This document shows, one piece after another, positions 49,261 to 61,090 of a DNA stretch of 64,000 bases (its first letter is position 1; each line of letters begins with the position of its first letter). The stretch spans positions 308,836,322-308,900,321 of the forward strand of contig NC_135783.1 in the NCBI RefSeq assembly GCF_051106095.1. The letters run 5' to 3'. Origin of the DNA: Pogona vitticeps. Its lineage: Eukaryota; Chordata; Lepidosauria; Squamata; Agamidae. A model generated the notes under the pieces. It was not told the origin of the DNA, made no database searches, and saw nothing but the letters and a program-made list of their open reading frames with translations. The translations under genes and the position numbers were made by a program.

Positions 49261-50497
49261 TTGTGTGCTGTGTGCATTCATATAAACAGATGGCAAAGAG
49301 GGAAGTAGATAGTGGGGGGTATGGGCTTGATTGATCACTTCAGAAACATCCAGTGTCAGGTCACCTCCACCATCCCCATCTGTTTACAGTGGGAAGAGAA
49401 CAACAACAAGGTCTGGAAGACGGTATTCTTCTTTTACAGCCTGGCCAGATTCTAACATCTTGCGAGGAACGCTTCTCTTGGTCATGCCACATAATGTGGC
49501 AAAACTTTTCTTTGGTGCTCTCTATTGAGAGCAACAAGGTTGATATTCACTGTTCCCCTGTTCTTTCATAAAATTTGATTAAATTGGGTATGTTGAATGT
49601 GGGATGTTTTTCAGACAGCCTTTGGGCTTTTGGCTGCCACATTATCAATAGATAAATGCACAACACCTTGGGCTAGAGTTGCACTCTGCTGACTTCCGCT
49701 GAGTGCGATTCTATGCAAGTTTATTTGAAAGTAAGCTCCATTGACTTCACTGGTGCTTACGCCTAGGAAAGTGTGCTTAGGATTGCAGGTTTTGTGCAGG
49801 AGATGAAGCACTCCTGAAAGTGGCAGCTTTTATGCTCCTGAAGAGACTGCATGTGGCATATGAGAACATTCAAGACTGTTTCAATGACTTTGCTGCCTGC
49901 CTAGATTTAGAAGATAATTTCTTTGCTGCCTTCTCATCTGGCAAATCACATGAAGTTGGTGGTGGTACCCAGGCTAGGGAAAGAAAAAAAAAAAAGAACC
50001 CTTCCTATTAGATGTCCAGAAAACATCCACTGTTTTCATCAATAGATCTGGATCTTAGGTTTGACCTGGGTGAGATGTGGCACAATCCACTCATGATGGA
50101 TATTAACATTTCATAGCACTAAAAGGGCTGGCCCTACCATTAGGCAGCCCGAAGTGATTGCCCTAGGCAGCAAATACTGACTGTGGAAATTGGCAGCAGC
50201 TTCTTGGAGGACAAAGTTTTCTGTGTGTCTTGACCATAGGTGCTAAAGAAACACTATTGCTAATGTTGAAGTGCTGAAATGCTACTTGTTGAAGTTTATT
50301 TTTCAACTTGCAGGCTGACTAGCTTTTTTATGTAGAACTCATGTAGAAGGGACATCATTTTATCCTTTGGCTCATGTTATAATATGCCCTGAGATTTATA
50401 AAACTAACTTGTTTATTACCAAGGGAAAAGAAAGACTCTCTTGATATTTTTAGCAGTCTGTCAAGGATAAGAGATAAAGCAATTAATCTCTAACTAG
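49261..50497. other. Intergenic with a decayed palindromic repeat
   Basis: At about 49700-49785 lies 'ctatgcaagtttatttgaaa' ... 'aaagtgtgcttaggattgca'. This resembles a common sauropsid inverted-repeat element with 'cattgacttcactgg' in the middle. A related stretch occurs at about 51110-51215. No gene. Confidence 0.4.
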
Positions 50498-50865
50498 CTT
50501 GAAGACTGGGGACATGGTGGCGCTGCGGGTTAAACCACAGAAGCTTCTGTGCTGCAAGGTCAGAAGACCAAGCAGTCGTAAGATCGAATCCACGCAACGG
50601 AGTGAGCTCCCATCACTTGTCCCAGCTCCTGCCAACCTAGCAGTTCGAAAGCATGTAAAATGCAAGTAGATAATTAGTTACCACCTTGCTAAGAAGGTAA
50701 CGGCATTCCGTGTCTAGTCACGCTGGCCACGTGACCACGGAAACTGTCTTCGGACAAAACGCTCGCTCTATGGCTTGGAAAAGGAGATGAGCACTGTGCC
50801 CTAGAGTTGGACATGACTGGACTAAATGTCAAGGGCAACCTTTACCTTTACGTTTACCTTGAAGA
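50498..50865 (+). mobile_element. Sauria SINE, full-length copy with target duplication
   Basis: Element 50506-50857 has the tRNA-like head 'gacatggtggcgctgcgggt', B-box-like 'agatcgaatccacgcaacgg', the body 'gccaacctagcagttcgaaa', 'cacgctggccacgtgaccac', and the family 3' end 'agggcaacctttacctttac'. It is flanked by the 8-bp repeat CTTGAAGA (50498-50505 and 50858-50865), a plausible target duplication. This is the strongest squamate marker in the window. Confidence 0.92.
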
Positions 50866-52780
50866 TCTCTATAAATAAATAAATATTGTCATGTGAAATT
50901 CAGAAATCCAGGTCTTAGAAAGCTAATTTAAATACCTGTATAGAAAGCTTTGAGGGCAGATTCCACATGTCTTATCCTTCTGGTTATCCTGCCAGCAACC
51001 AAATGTGGGTGAAACCCATTCTAAAATGATATGCACTTCTGGACTCTTCCAGTGGACCCTATGGTGAGAATAAAGCAGCATAATTTCCATTCAGTGTGCA
51101 TTGCTATACATTCCTACTTGAGAGCCACCCCCTGTTGAATGCAATGGGGCTCACTTCTCAGTAGACATGACTGAGTTTGCACAAGACATGGTTAGCTACG
51201 AGTGCCTAGGCATTACGGTTATTGCAACTACTATTTTAACAGACATGACTATGACAGACAACAGATGTAACTTCTTCCAATGCTTTCCACTTCCCTAGTC
51301 TAGACCATCTTTAAGGGTTTTTCTCTTTGGGCTCTATGCCAGCGACTCATGGAACAACATTTCACACAATGCCATGTCAGTCGTGAGACCAAAGACGATG
51401 GAATGAGCAGGCTTCAAGCCAATCAGCTGTCATCACAGTTGGCCTGGCAACTGCATGAAGAGTTAAGAAGCAGGGAAGGCAGCTTGGTTTTCTGCCCCCA
51501 CGTCTGCTAATAATCTGTTTTCAGATGCAAGAATAATAAGAAAAATGTGATAACTTTATATACCAAAGTACGTAAAGATACAGAAAGGTAACATTTGAAA
51601 TTTGGAGCTGTCAATTCATTTGCTTATTCTGTAGGTCTGTTTTTAGTTGTTAATTTTTATTGTAAATCCACTCTGCGTCTAACTGATGAAAAGGTTGTGT
51701 ATCAAATGCTTCTGCGTGTGCTGTGAACCTTGGGAGAGGAAGGGGGAATTCTCTGTTATTCTCTTCCTAACAAAATTAGCAAGGAGCCTGTGAAGTGAGT
51801 GGGGGAAATGCTATATAACTCAGAATATTATGTACCACTTTTGGATTAATCATTTGGGACATGTTAAGTTTCCGGGTATTGATCAGTTCAGATTAAATCT
51901 AGCTCTTAAGCATGACTTGCTCCCTTTAGCAATGCTGTCAGTTTAATAGCAATGCTAAGAAAGATCTTTTCCCTTCAGAGATGAGGTAAGCAATATCTAG
52001 GCACGACAAACTTTCTCGTTCCTCCTTTGCGCATGACATTGATTTTTTTCCTCCCAGATACTGTAACAGGATTAAATACAGACTTTGCAGAAAGAAGAGG
52101 CCATATAGCTTATTGTGTCTTTACTTCAAATATTCATCCCCTGCAAACTCCATTCAGGTAGCTTATGGAAAGGTTGCAGAAGAGCTGAGAATGTCTGTAC
52201 TTGGTTCTGTACCTGATTTATTTTTAAATAATGAAAGATATTAAATATATTTGGACTATACCCAGGGTGTGATCAGATGGCAATTTAGCTCGTGTTTTAG
52301 ACCCCTTTAGGCATTGTCAGGATTTTTTCCCCGGTAACTACACAACGTACAGGAAATTGCAAACCAGCCAGAGCCTGTTATGTGCCCATCTGGACCTTTT
52401 TCTTTCAGAGGCAGGGCTACACTTCCTTTGGTATGATGGGGACCACTTCATGCATATACAGAAGGATGACTTTAAATATAATTGTAGCCGGTGGTGACCC
52501 TTTTCAGTATGGTCCCATGTGATCTGCTTCCCTGTTTGATCCCACCCTCAGATTACTAGATGAGCTAAGAAGGCACTGGTTTAGGGACTTTGACAATACA
52601 TTCAGTGCTTCAGAAATATGATACTGATATGATATGATTGATGTACTATATGTTCTTTTTTTCTGAAACAAAAGTAAATTTATTATTCTCAGTGATTTTC
52701 AAGTGATTCAAGGAACAAAATATTGGATGATAGAAGATACTGAGATGCATAGAATTACATATATGTCAAGGCCATCTTTA
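50866..52780. other. Intergenic, nothing firmly recognised
   Basis: Includes the second copy of the inverted-repeat element mentioned for 49.7 kb ('caatggggctcacttctcag', about 51145-51164). No gene. Confidence 0.4.
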
Positions 52781-52784
52781 TGAA

Positions 52785-53335
52785 AATAAGTGCTGTCAAG
52801 TCAGTTCCTACTTATAGCAGCGGTTCCTCTGGTTTGCTATTTATTTATTTTAATTTTATTTTTATTTATTTAATTTATATCCCACCCATCTGATACATCA
52901 GTATCACTCTGAGCGGCTAACAACATATATACGATTACAGTAATATAAATCTAAAATATCAAGTAGCTTAACATAATAAAATCATAAATAATAGATAGAT
53001 AAGGAAAGAAATAATAAACTAGATTGGGTTAGATGTTGGCAGGAGGGAAGGCCTTAGCATAGAGCCATGTTTTTAGGTGGGTTTTGAATGTGCCCAGCGA
53101 AGGGGCCGCGTGAATCTCAGGATGAAGAAGTGATTTTCCAGTTCCTCTTTCTGCTGGCACTCTAGGGCCATGCAGCATACCCAAGGATGTACTGGTGGCA
53201 GGACACTTAACACCATCAGCCACACATGCCCTGGATGATCTTGACTGGTGCCTCTCTAAGGAGGCACAATGGGGATTCAAGCTCCCACCCTCTGATTCTG
53301 CAGAAGATGCTCCAATGCACTGAACTCCAAACCCT
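52785..53335 (-). mobile_element. Possible GTT-tailed SINE interrupted by LINE 3' fragment
   Basis: 'tgctgtcaagtcagttccta' at the left and 'gcacaatggggattcaagct' with 'ccctctgattctgcag' at the right resemble the two ends of the tRNA-derived SINE seen at 27.8 kb. Between about 52.84 and 53.12 kb is an ATTT-rich LINE 3' end with 'atatcccacccatctgatac'. The nesting is inferred. Confidence 0.45.
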
Positions 53336-54145
53336 CAATTTACAGAAATAATGGTTTTTTAAAAAAATGATCCTTGCAATGGCAAGGAGAATGAAAATCT
53401 CTCTTTATTACAATTCTTTGTGTTGCAATTTAGCACTGTGACTATTGAGACAAGAAATGGGCATGAAACAAACCATGAAGCAAAAATTCCCCATGAATCA
53501 AGCTGTTTCATGGTTCACTTCAGAGAAATGCCTATCTAGAATGAATCGAGACACAGAACTATGGGTGTCGGCGATTCATATGTTTTGTGGTTTGTGTGAT
53601 TTGGGGCTTCTGGAAGAGATAAAATGACCCCACATGTGTTAGGGATACCAAACTTGCAGCGAGTGTTTAGCTGACTCTCTTCCCCACCCCCTCCAAGTTT
53701 GGCAAATACTAGATTTGGAATGTCCAGGCTATAGCCCCCCCCCTCAAGCAGGTCCCCCCAGGAAAGTGTTCTTTAACAGCAATATTTGCCAGACTTGGAG
53801 CAGGTGGGGAGGAGAGTCAGCTGAAGACTGCAAGACTGGCATTTCTAACTCATGCAGGACCATTCTACTGCTCCCAGAAGTCTCAAATTGCACAAAACAT
53901 GAATAGTTGGAAAGGATGTTTATGTTCATGGTTTGCAATTCATGAAATGCTGTTCTCCCAGTTTGCAATCATTTCTGATGGAGAACCAAATCCTGTGACT
54001 GAAAGAGCCCAGACTGATATATACTCATGTGATATTAACAGGAAATTCTTGGCAAACTACACGAGGGACATCAAAGTATCAAAAATGTAGAGGTCAAGAA
54101 AAGCAGTTTGTGTAGTGGCTATGACTGAACAAACAGCTTCAAAAA
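53336..54145. other. Intergenic, nothing recognised
   Basis: No credible gene. Short frames at 53445-53627 and 53715-54090 lack domains. Confidence 0.45.
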
Positions 54146-54149
54146 CTGG

Positions 54150-54655
54150 AAATTATCACCTGGCAGGACAAAGTTCCAAACAGAGCAGTCCTAGAACGAG
54201 CTGAAACAGCGACCTCTACGTTGGCTCGGGCACGTTGTGAGAATGGCTGATGGTCGGATTCCAAAGGATCTCCTCTATGGAGAATTAGTGCAGGGAAAGC
54301 GCCCCAGAGGGAGACCACAACTGCGATACAAGGACATCTGCAAGCGAGATCTGAAGGCCTTAGGAATAGACCTCAACAGATGGGAAACCCTGACATCTGA
54401 GCGTTCAGCCTGGAGGCAAGCGGTGCATCACGGCCTCTCCCAATTTGAAGAGACCCTTGTCCAGCAGGCCGAGGCAAAGAGGAAATCACAAAAACAGCAA
54501 AACCAGGGAGCCGGACAGGGGACAGACTGGATTTGTCTTCAGTGTGGAAGGGACTGTCACTCTCGAATTGGCCTTCTCAGCCACACTAGGCGCTGTTCCA
54601 AGCCCTCCATACAGAGCATGCTACCATAGTTTTTCGAGACTGAAGGATGCCTAAC
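54150..54655 (+). mobile_element. Non-LTR retrotransposon C-terminal tail with zinc finger, copy A
   Basis: Encodes WQDKVPNRAVLERAE-type text, then (frame 54237-54629, intact for 130 codons) MADGRIPKDLLYGELVQGKR, a KRDLKALGIDLNRWETL segment and a C-terminal CLQCGRDCHSRIGLLSHTRR motif (C-X2-C-X12-H-X4-C). This layout is typical of the tail of non-LTR retrotransposon polyproteins widespread in vertebrates; the clade is not certain. RT and endonuclease are missing. The 3' end is 'gagactgaaggatgcc'. It is not a host zinc-finger gene: there is no start context, no upstream exon, and a second degraded copy lies 1.3 kb away. Confidence 0.75.
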
Positions 54656-55448
54656 TAACCAGCTAGATTTCAGATCATCTGAACCATAGATGCCTCTGTC
54701 CTCTTCAATTTCCCTTGGGATAACGTTGGCACTAGCTTTTCTACCCTAATGATAAGGCCTGCTTTCTGACGATTGTCTATTTTTCAAAGTTTATTGAAAC
54801 TGTGTTACTAGTGACTACAACATCAATACAAATATCAGTAAAGTAACACCAAATAACTCTTGGTTTGGAGCTCCTGAACTTTTCATTTTGGGTAATGGCC
54901 TGACTTTTTCCCTGTGATTGTTTTTAAGGCAATTTGTAGAGGCTTATGGCTTTCAGCATACCACATCTAGTCCAACAGTCCCCTGCAACAATAAGACAGC
55001 AAATCATATGGTCAAATTCTTGAAGCATCTGCTCTGTAAATCTTCAGTTTTTCTATCTTGTTTTTTAAAGGATATCATCCCACACTACTAAGAAATGGTT
55101 TCAAGCAAACTGAGCTACTGAGTTACGGTCCACAATTCCAGATTTAACTTCTCAATTAAATGTGCGTTAGTCTTGTGTAAGTGGAACAGAGTTAGAACTC
55201 CAAGAGTTCTAAAGAACTAGGACAACTTGTGTGGGAAAAGGATTCTCAAGAATAAAGGTAGTGTAAAAACAGGCAGAGACCCTTTAATCATAGTTCTTAA
55301 CAATGACAGGTTGACCAATTAATTTCAACCTAGCACAATCAGGGAGGTGGAGGAATCTCTAACATATTCCCAAAAATGCTCAGCAACACAGTTCATTAAT
55401 ACAGTAGGGCTGCTCTATCCATGGGATCAGTACCTGTGGTTTCACTTG
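54656..55448. other. Intergenic between the two LINE tails
   Basis: No gene or repeat recognised. Confidence 0.45.
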
Positions 55449-55449
55449 T

Positions 55450-55975
55450 CCTGCATCATCTGGCAGGACAAAGTTCCAAATAGAGTAGTCCTGGAATGAG
55501 CTGGAATTGTTAGCATGTATACATTACTAAAACAGCGTCTACGTTGGCTTGGGCATATTGTGAGAATGGCTGATGGCTGGATTCCAAAAGGTCTCCTCTG
55601 TATGGAAAATTAGTGCAGGGAAATTGCCCCAGAGGGAGACCACAGCTGTGATACAAGTATATCTGCAAGCGGGATCTGCAGGCCTTAGGAATGGACCTCA
55701 ACAGATGGGAAACCTTGACATCCGAGCATTCAGCCCGGTGGCAGGTGGTGCAGCATGGCCTCTCCCATTCTGAAGAGACACTTGTTCAGCAGGCCGAGGC
55801 AAAGAGCCAGTCCCAAAACCAGCAAAATCAGGGAGCTGAACAGGGGACAGATTGTATTTGTCTTCAGCATGGAAGGGATTTTTACTCTCGAATTGACCTT
55901 CTCCTTCAAAGACCTTTATTCAGAGCATTTTACCATAGTCTCTTGAGACTGAAAGATGCCTGCTTATCTGCTGCC
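55450..55975 (+). mobile_element. Non-LTR retrotransposon C-terminal tail, copy B
   Basis: Same family and orientation as copy A: 'ctggcaggacaaagttccaa', the MDLNRWETLTSEHSARWQ frame (55691-55978) and the 3' end 'cttgagactgaaagatgcct'. It carries frame changes and a short interruption near 55510-55535. The zinc-finger histidine region is shortened. Confidence 0.72.
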
Positions 55976-56944
55976 TGAAAAATAACAACAACCCAGAAAC
56001 ACACATTCCTAAGGTGCATTACCATGACTGAATACTAGACACAACCAGAGATTATGATATATACAGAAAATTCACTTGTGGCCTGACATCTCCAAGGGAA
56101 GCAGTTTCTGGAAAAATGGAGAAGCTGCATTTATGGCGAAGGTGGCCATTGCTGGTTTCAGGAAATCTTCTCTTGTGAATAAGAGGGCAAAAACCCCAGT
56201 CTTTTGGCAGGACTGGGCCAGGGCTCTGTCTCTCAACCATGCACAGACATCAACGAAACTGGAAATAAGTGCTTTGTTTATCTGCTGTTAAACATCCGGG
56301 GGTGGGGGTGGGGATGGGTTGGAACTGATTCCTCCTACTGTAGTACATTCCATGAGGTATGTTTAGGAGATGGTTCACTTCCTGTTATCTTAAAGAGGAA
56401 TCCATATCAGGAAAGAAAACTACTAACATTTTGGAAAGACTATGACATCCACTGGTCATCAGATGGAAAAAACCCTACTGTAATTGACAAATTACGTACC
56501 AGTATAAGGAAAATATTATTTAATTGTTTATTATATGTGTATTAGTTTCTCTCCTCAGAAAGGGAAATATTGTGTTAGCTATATATGCATTGCAACCATT
56601 AGGTGGCACTAGGCAAAGAGGCAGATGGTTGGAGAGTAGGAATAAAAAATACTTTCAGTTTTACCTCAGTATGTTGCCCAGACTTTCCTCCTGTCAGCTG
56701 ATAGACAGTATGATTTCTTCAAGTTTGCTATGTGATCTGAATGGGAACTTAAACATAGTCTATCCTTCCAACCATTACTAAAAATGTATGAAGTTCCACC
56801 CTGCCTTTAAGGAAAGACTGTAATATCAACTAAAACTTAATCCAGTAATAGACTACAAGGAAGGTAGCTATGAATGACAGTAGTGAGGAATTAGTTGGTT
56901 CTCAGCATTACTGTTTTTTTCTAAAAAATGAGCTTATTAAACCA
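55976..56944. other. Intergenic, nothing recognised
   Basis: G-rich 'gggggtgggggtggggatgg' at about 56289-56308. No gene. Confidence 0.45.
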
Positions 56945-57180
56945 GGTGGATAGCTCAATAATTTAGATATCGGTCTGTGGAGCCAGAGGCTAGGGTTTCA
57001 ATCCTGACTGTTTCCTGTGAAGAGCCAGCTATGTGGCCATAGGCAAGTTGCATACAGTCCTCGGTGCCCCTAAAAGAAGGGAATGGTAAATGGTAATAAT
57101 TCTGAGTATTCTCTACCTCAAAAACTCTGAAAAGGGTTGGCTGAAGTCAGAATTGACTTGATGGCACATAATTATTATTA
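56945..57180 (+). mobile_element. tRNA-derived SINE with GTT/ATT tail, + strand copy
   Basis: Head 'caggtggatagctcaataat', B-box-like 'ctagggtttcaatcctgac', body 'gagtattctctacctcaaaa' and end 'cagaattgacttgatggcac', followed by an ATTATTATT tail. It matches the minus-strand copy at 27779-28014 over most of its length. Confidence 0.7.
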
Positions 57181-58300
57181 TTTAAACCAGGTGGTAATAT
57201 ATGTTGGGTGTAATTTGGAGGTTCATCAGATATTGCAGGGTCTTACTTTCAAAGGTATGGAAGAAATAGTGAAACTTTAAGAGATAACAGATACATATTT
57301 GCACTACTGCAGGAATAAACCAGCTTCTTGAAAACAATTTCAGAGGCCTGGCCTAGCAAAGTCACCCGGTTGATACTTTCACTCCCCATTTTCACATAAA
57401 GTGATAAAATTGCCCCATCTCCTGGAAAAATCAGATGCTATCACCACTTTGTGCCACAAGAGCATTTTGCTAATGTGTGCTGCTTTGACATACCTTAAGA
57501 AATGAGCCTTGCCCTCAGAAACAATATTGTATTCTGACACTGTCTAATTGTTTCATCAAAACACAACTTGGTCAGCCTTTAAAAACCATATTTGTGATCA
57601 AGGTTCAAAGAATGAAAATTGCCTGTTCCTTAAAGCTAGACATTTAGTTTCTGTAATTAATCACAGTTTTGACACATTATTTATTGTGGTAGGACTTTTT
57701 TAAAGAACAGTCACTGATTCCTTTTTTGAATGTATTAGAGGTATTGTGTTTCTTAATGCATTTTTGCGCATCTCTCTTCTATTGTTCTGTCCATAAATAT
57801 ACACAAGGAAAATGTCACAAATGCACCTTAATCTGCTTATCTCCTTCCCTTCTATCTTCACAGTCTCAGAGCACTCAGTCCAAGTGCTGTCTATCTGGCT
57901 TTGTAGTTAAAGGAACTACCTTAAAATAGAAAGAACCTTCCACTGTCTGAGGGCATTAATCATATATAGCTGCTGGCACACATTCCTTTGCATGAGGATG
58001 GAACATTGCTAATGGCCCTCTCTCTGATCTTTACTTTCATTCCTGGAGCTTTTGGATTGCAGATGTTTCTTATCTGTCTTTAATATTTTCTAAAATTATC
58101 TTCCTAGAAAATAATCATCTACAATCAATCCTGCCATCGGACTTAACTGGTTTCTGTGGTAGCGATTCAGACATGTTTCCCAGTGAAGTCATGGTGACTT
58201 TGAGGTGACTAATTTTGAATTGTTTATGGTCTGGGTTTATAATGAATGAGGCTGAAGCAGACTTCTTATGTAACATTGCCCAACATCTTGTTGCTTAACA
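57181..58300. other. Repeat-poor intergenic block
   Basis: About 1.1 kb without any recognised repeat, AT-rich, with several TAAT-core and ATTAAT motifs (e.g. 57652-57662, 57955-57960). A conserved non-coding element is possible but cannot be judged without alignment. Confidence 0.35.
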
Positions 58301-58522
58301 AAGTAAACTGTACTAGAGTAGACCCACTGAATCAATGGGGATTTGGTGAGTCAGATCCTCTGTAAGTTCCAATGGTTCAAATATGCCTATTTTAACTGTG
58401 ACTTTCTTTAGCACAGTGAGTCGCAGATAGAATAGGCACTGTTGAATCAATGGAACTTACAGAGGAGTTGACTCATCAAATCCCCATTGATTCAATGGAC
58501 CTACTTGAGTGTGATTTACCAT
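58301..58522. repeat. Long imperfect inverted repeat (MITE-like)
   Basis: Arms of about 80 bp (58301-58380 and 58442-58522) pair with roughly 85-90% identity around a 61-nt spacer. Shared core: 'tgaatcaatggggatttg' against 'caaatccccattgattca'. Probably an old non-autonomous DNA element; no target duplication identified. Confidence 0.75.
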
Positions 58523-60495
58523 GTGAGGCAACAGAATTTTGGCCACCAATACTGACTACAAACACAGTGGATAGAATCAGCATTTGTGTCTATTAAAACC
58601 CACTTTGTTGACTTGTATAGGAGCCATCTTGGCTGGGAGCCTTTGACACATCATACATCTACAAATCTGAGTTAGAGAATCATTGAAGCTTTGGATATCT
58701 TCTCATTGATTCAAATGGGAAAATAAAGAAAAGGCAATAATATTTTTAGGCTTTTTTGGTATTTTATCCTGTGGTCATCAAATGTCAGACAAATAGGTGC
58801 AGCACAGGTGTGTGTTCAACATAAATAACATTTTAGGTTTTCTCTTTAATGGTTTTGTGGGCAATTTGCATGGACATGACATACAACATAAAGGTGTATG
58901 TAGGTGAATTCTCTGCAAAATTTTATTGTTGCAAGGTTTAAGAAGTTACAAATTAAAAACTTGATTTGTCACTTCAACAATTTTCTGTTCAGTTTCTGCC
59001 ACTCATGGGGCAAGCTAGTCCACACCTTAAGCCAAAAGAAATATGTTATATTATGTACCACAAGTCTCTTTTTGCTGCAATAGATTAATACAGCTAGGGT
59101 CCTGGGAATATATGCGCACAGTCACCAAGCTTTACTTCCTTGATTATAAAGCTCACATAATAGGATTCCTGTTCTTTTTTCTGTCAGAAGCTGAGGGTGG
59201 TTCTCTTGGTCTTTGTTTTACATACAGGAGATCCATTCCATAAAGGTGGCTTTGTATAATGAGAGGACTTTCCTTCGTCGGGTGGGATTGGAACCCTGAT
59301 CAAGTAATTTCTTGGCTGAACATTAGAGCTGTCTGTCATAAAACTACATTCCCTCCTCTGCCTTCCCACCCTTCTCTCCCTGGTATAAGGAAAAATTGAG
59401 AAACTTGTGGGAGAGTTGAGCAAAGCAAAACCAAACATAAAGCATTCCTTAAAAATCCAGTCTGGTTCCAAAGTTTCAGGAATATCCCTGTGATGAAGTT
59501 TGGGTTCATGGGATCCCTCCCTAGCCATTCTGCCATACTATCTTCATCCTGAGGTGAGTAAACCCAGGAGAATCATTTGTGTTGAGGACTATGGGACCAA
59601 CCTCGCACTGGTTCCTCCCAACATCTCAGTCTTCCCAGACTTGGCAGTGCTTCTAGAAAGTCCCCCAAATCCACCAATGCACCCACCTTGTAAGGTAAAC
59701 TGCAACCACACCCACAGAAACACCCAAACTCCCAGTAGCTGGTCAAGGCAAGGCCTAGTTTTACTACCACAAACCCTCTGAGCCAATAACCCAGATGGTT
59801 GGAGACATTTTAAATATTTTATTAAAGGTACAAAAAAGGCAAAAATTTCAAAAGGTTTCAAGACAAAGCTAAGGCAATCAAGAGAAATAAACCCAAAATA
59901 ATAAAGTTAAACTAATATACCTAGAACTCACATATTAGGATAGAAATGAGCATAGTTCTGAAGCATATATAGAATACATCCTTCCAGGCATGGTACAGCA
60001 GGACAGCAACTGAACATAGCATCTCCTGAGAGGTAAGCTAAGCTAACTAAAGTAACTGCTGAATCCCCTTTAATATATTAAATGTCCTGTTCTAGATCCT
60101 TCCAGATGCCCTAATCAGGCTTTGACTTCCCTCAGTTGTTCATGAAGACAAGAGCACTTTCTGTCCTCTCCTTTCACATAGCTGAAATCATCTCCCAACT
60201 ATTATAGTACCAAGGAACAAACTGAATTGGCATTTAAAACCTCTCTCAAAACATACATTCCAGGTGTTACTCCCTCATTGTTACTGAACACCATATTCAC
60301 AGCAAGTTTTATCCAGGCGACTACAGAGATGCCTGATTTTCCAAGATGGGTTCCAGGTTCCTCGTTTCCCCAATTTGTCAGTTTCTTTGCAACCCCACTC
60401 CATTTTGAACTGTTTTGGAACAAAGACATCTCATCTAAGGAGGGAACCCAAGTACCTCTAAAGTGATATTTGCCTGGAATTCATATCTCATTCAA
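58523..60495. other. Intergenic, nothing recognised
   Basis: Frames at 59184-59528 (minus) and 59500-59781 (+) lack known domains. No repeat family is certain. Confidence 0.4.
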
Positions 60496-60499
60496 GTCC

Positions 60500-61090
60500 T
60501 ATGCAATATAAAAACAAAAAGCACAACATCACTGTGCCTATGTCACTCCTGTCCATCATATGGAGCTCAAGGGCAGGAGCCTATGATAGGACGGAAGGGG
60601 CGGAATTAGAGTGAGAGTTGGGGAGTTAGAGGGACAGCTAGAGAGATAGGGAATGGAAGTGAGAGAGTGAGGACTTTGAACAGAGAGAGTTAAGATAGAG
60701 ATTAGAAAGTTGGAAGAGTTAAAAGGAATAGAGAAAAGATAGATGATTAAAGAATATTGTTAAAGAGGTTACTGTGAATAAAACCCATATAAGTAAGTGT
60801 GTAATCAAATCCAGTTTAATGAATAATACTCAACAGCTGTAATTTACATCTGTGATTTACATACCAACTAAATGATCAATAAACCTGTTATATTGGCACC
60901 ACGTGTATTTGGTATAGTGTGGACTAAATCCACTGGTGGCAGCGTAAAAAGAGGCAATGTATCCTGAGGGTGGACATGTGTTTGGGGAGAACAAACAAGG
61001 GACACTAGGGGACGCAACAATCATTAAGTCACAAGAAGAGCATTTATGTTGAAAAGGGACACCCATAGTGAAGACTAGCCCTCAGTTAGT
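60500..61090 (+). mobile_element. LTR plus leader fragment of the same Gypsy family
   Basis: 'tgtccatcatatggagctca' (60551 on) to 'ataaacctgttata' (ends 60892) matches the 5' LTR of the 37.5-43.25 kb element in opposite orientation. The leader match continues with 'cactggtggcagcgt' and 'gggacactaggggac' to about 61.02-61.09 kb. No coding part follows. It is a broken, isolated remnant. Confidence 0.75.

Noticed and set aside
54237-54629. Possible host C2H2-type zinc-finger gene
   Set aside because: The sequence is the known tail of a non-LTR retrotransposon and a decayed copy lies 1.3 kb downstream.
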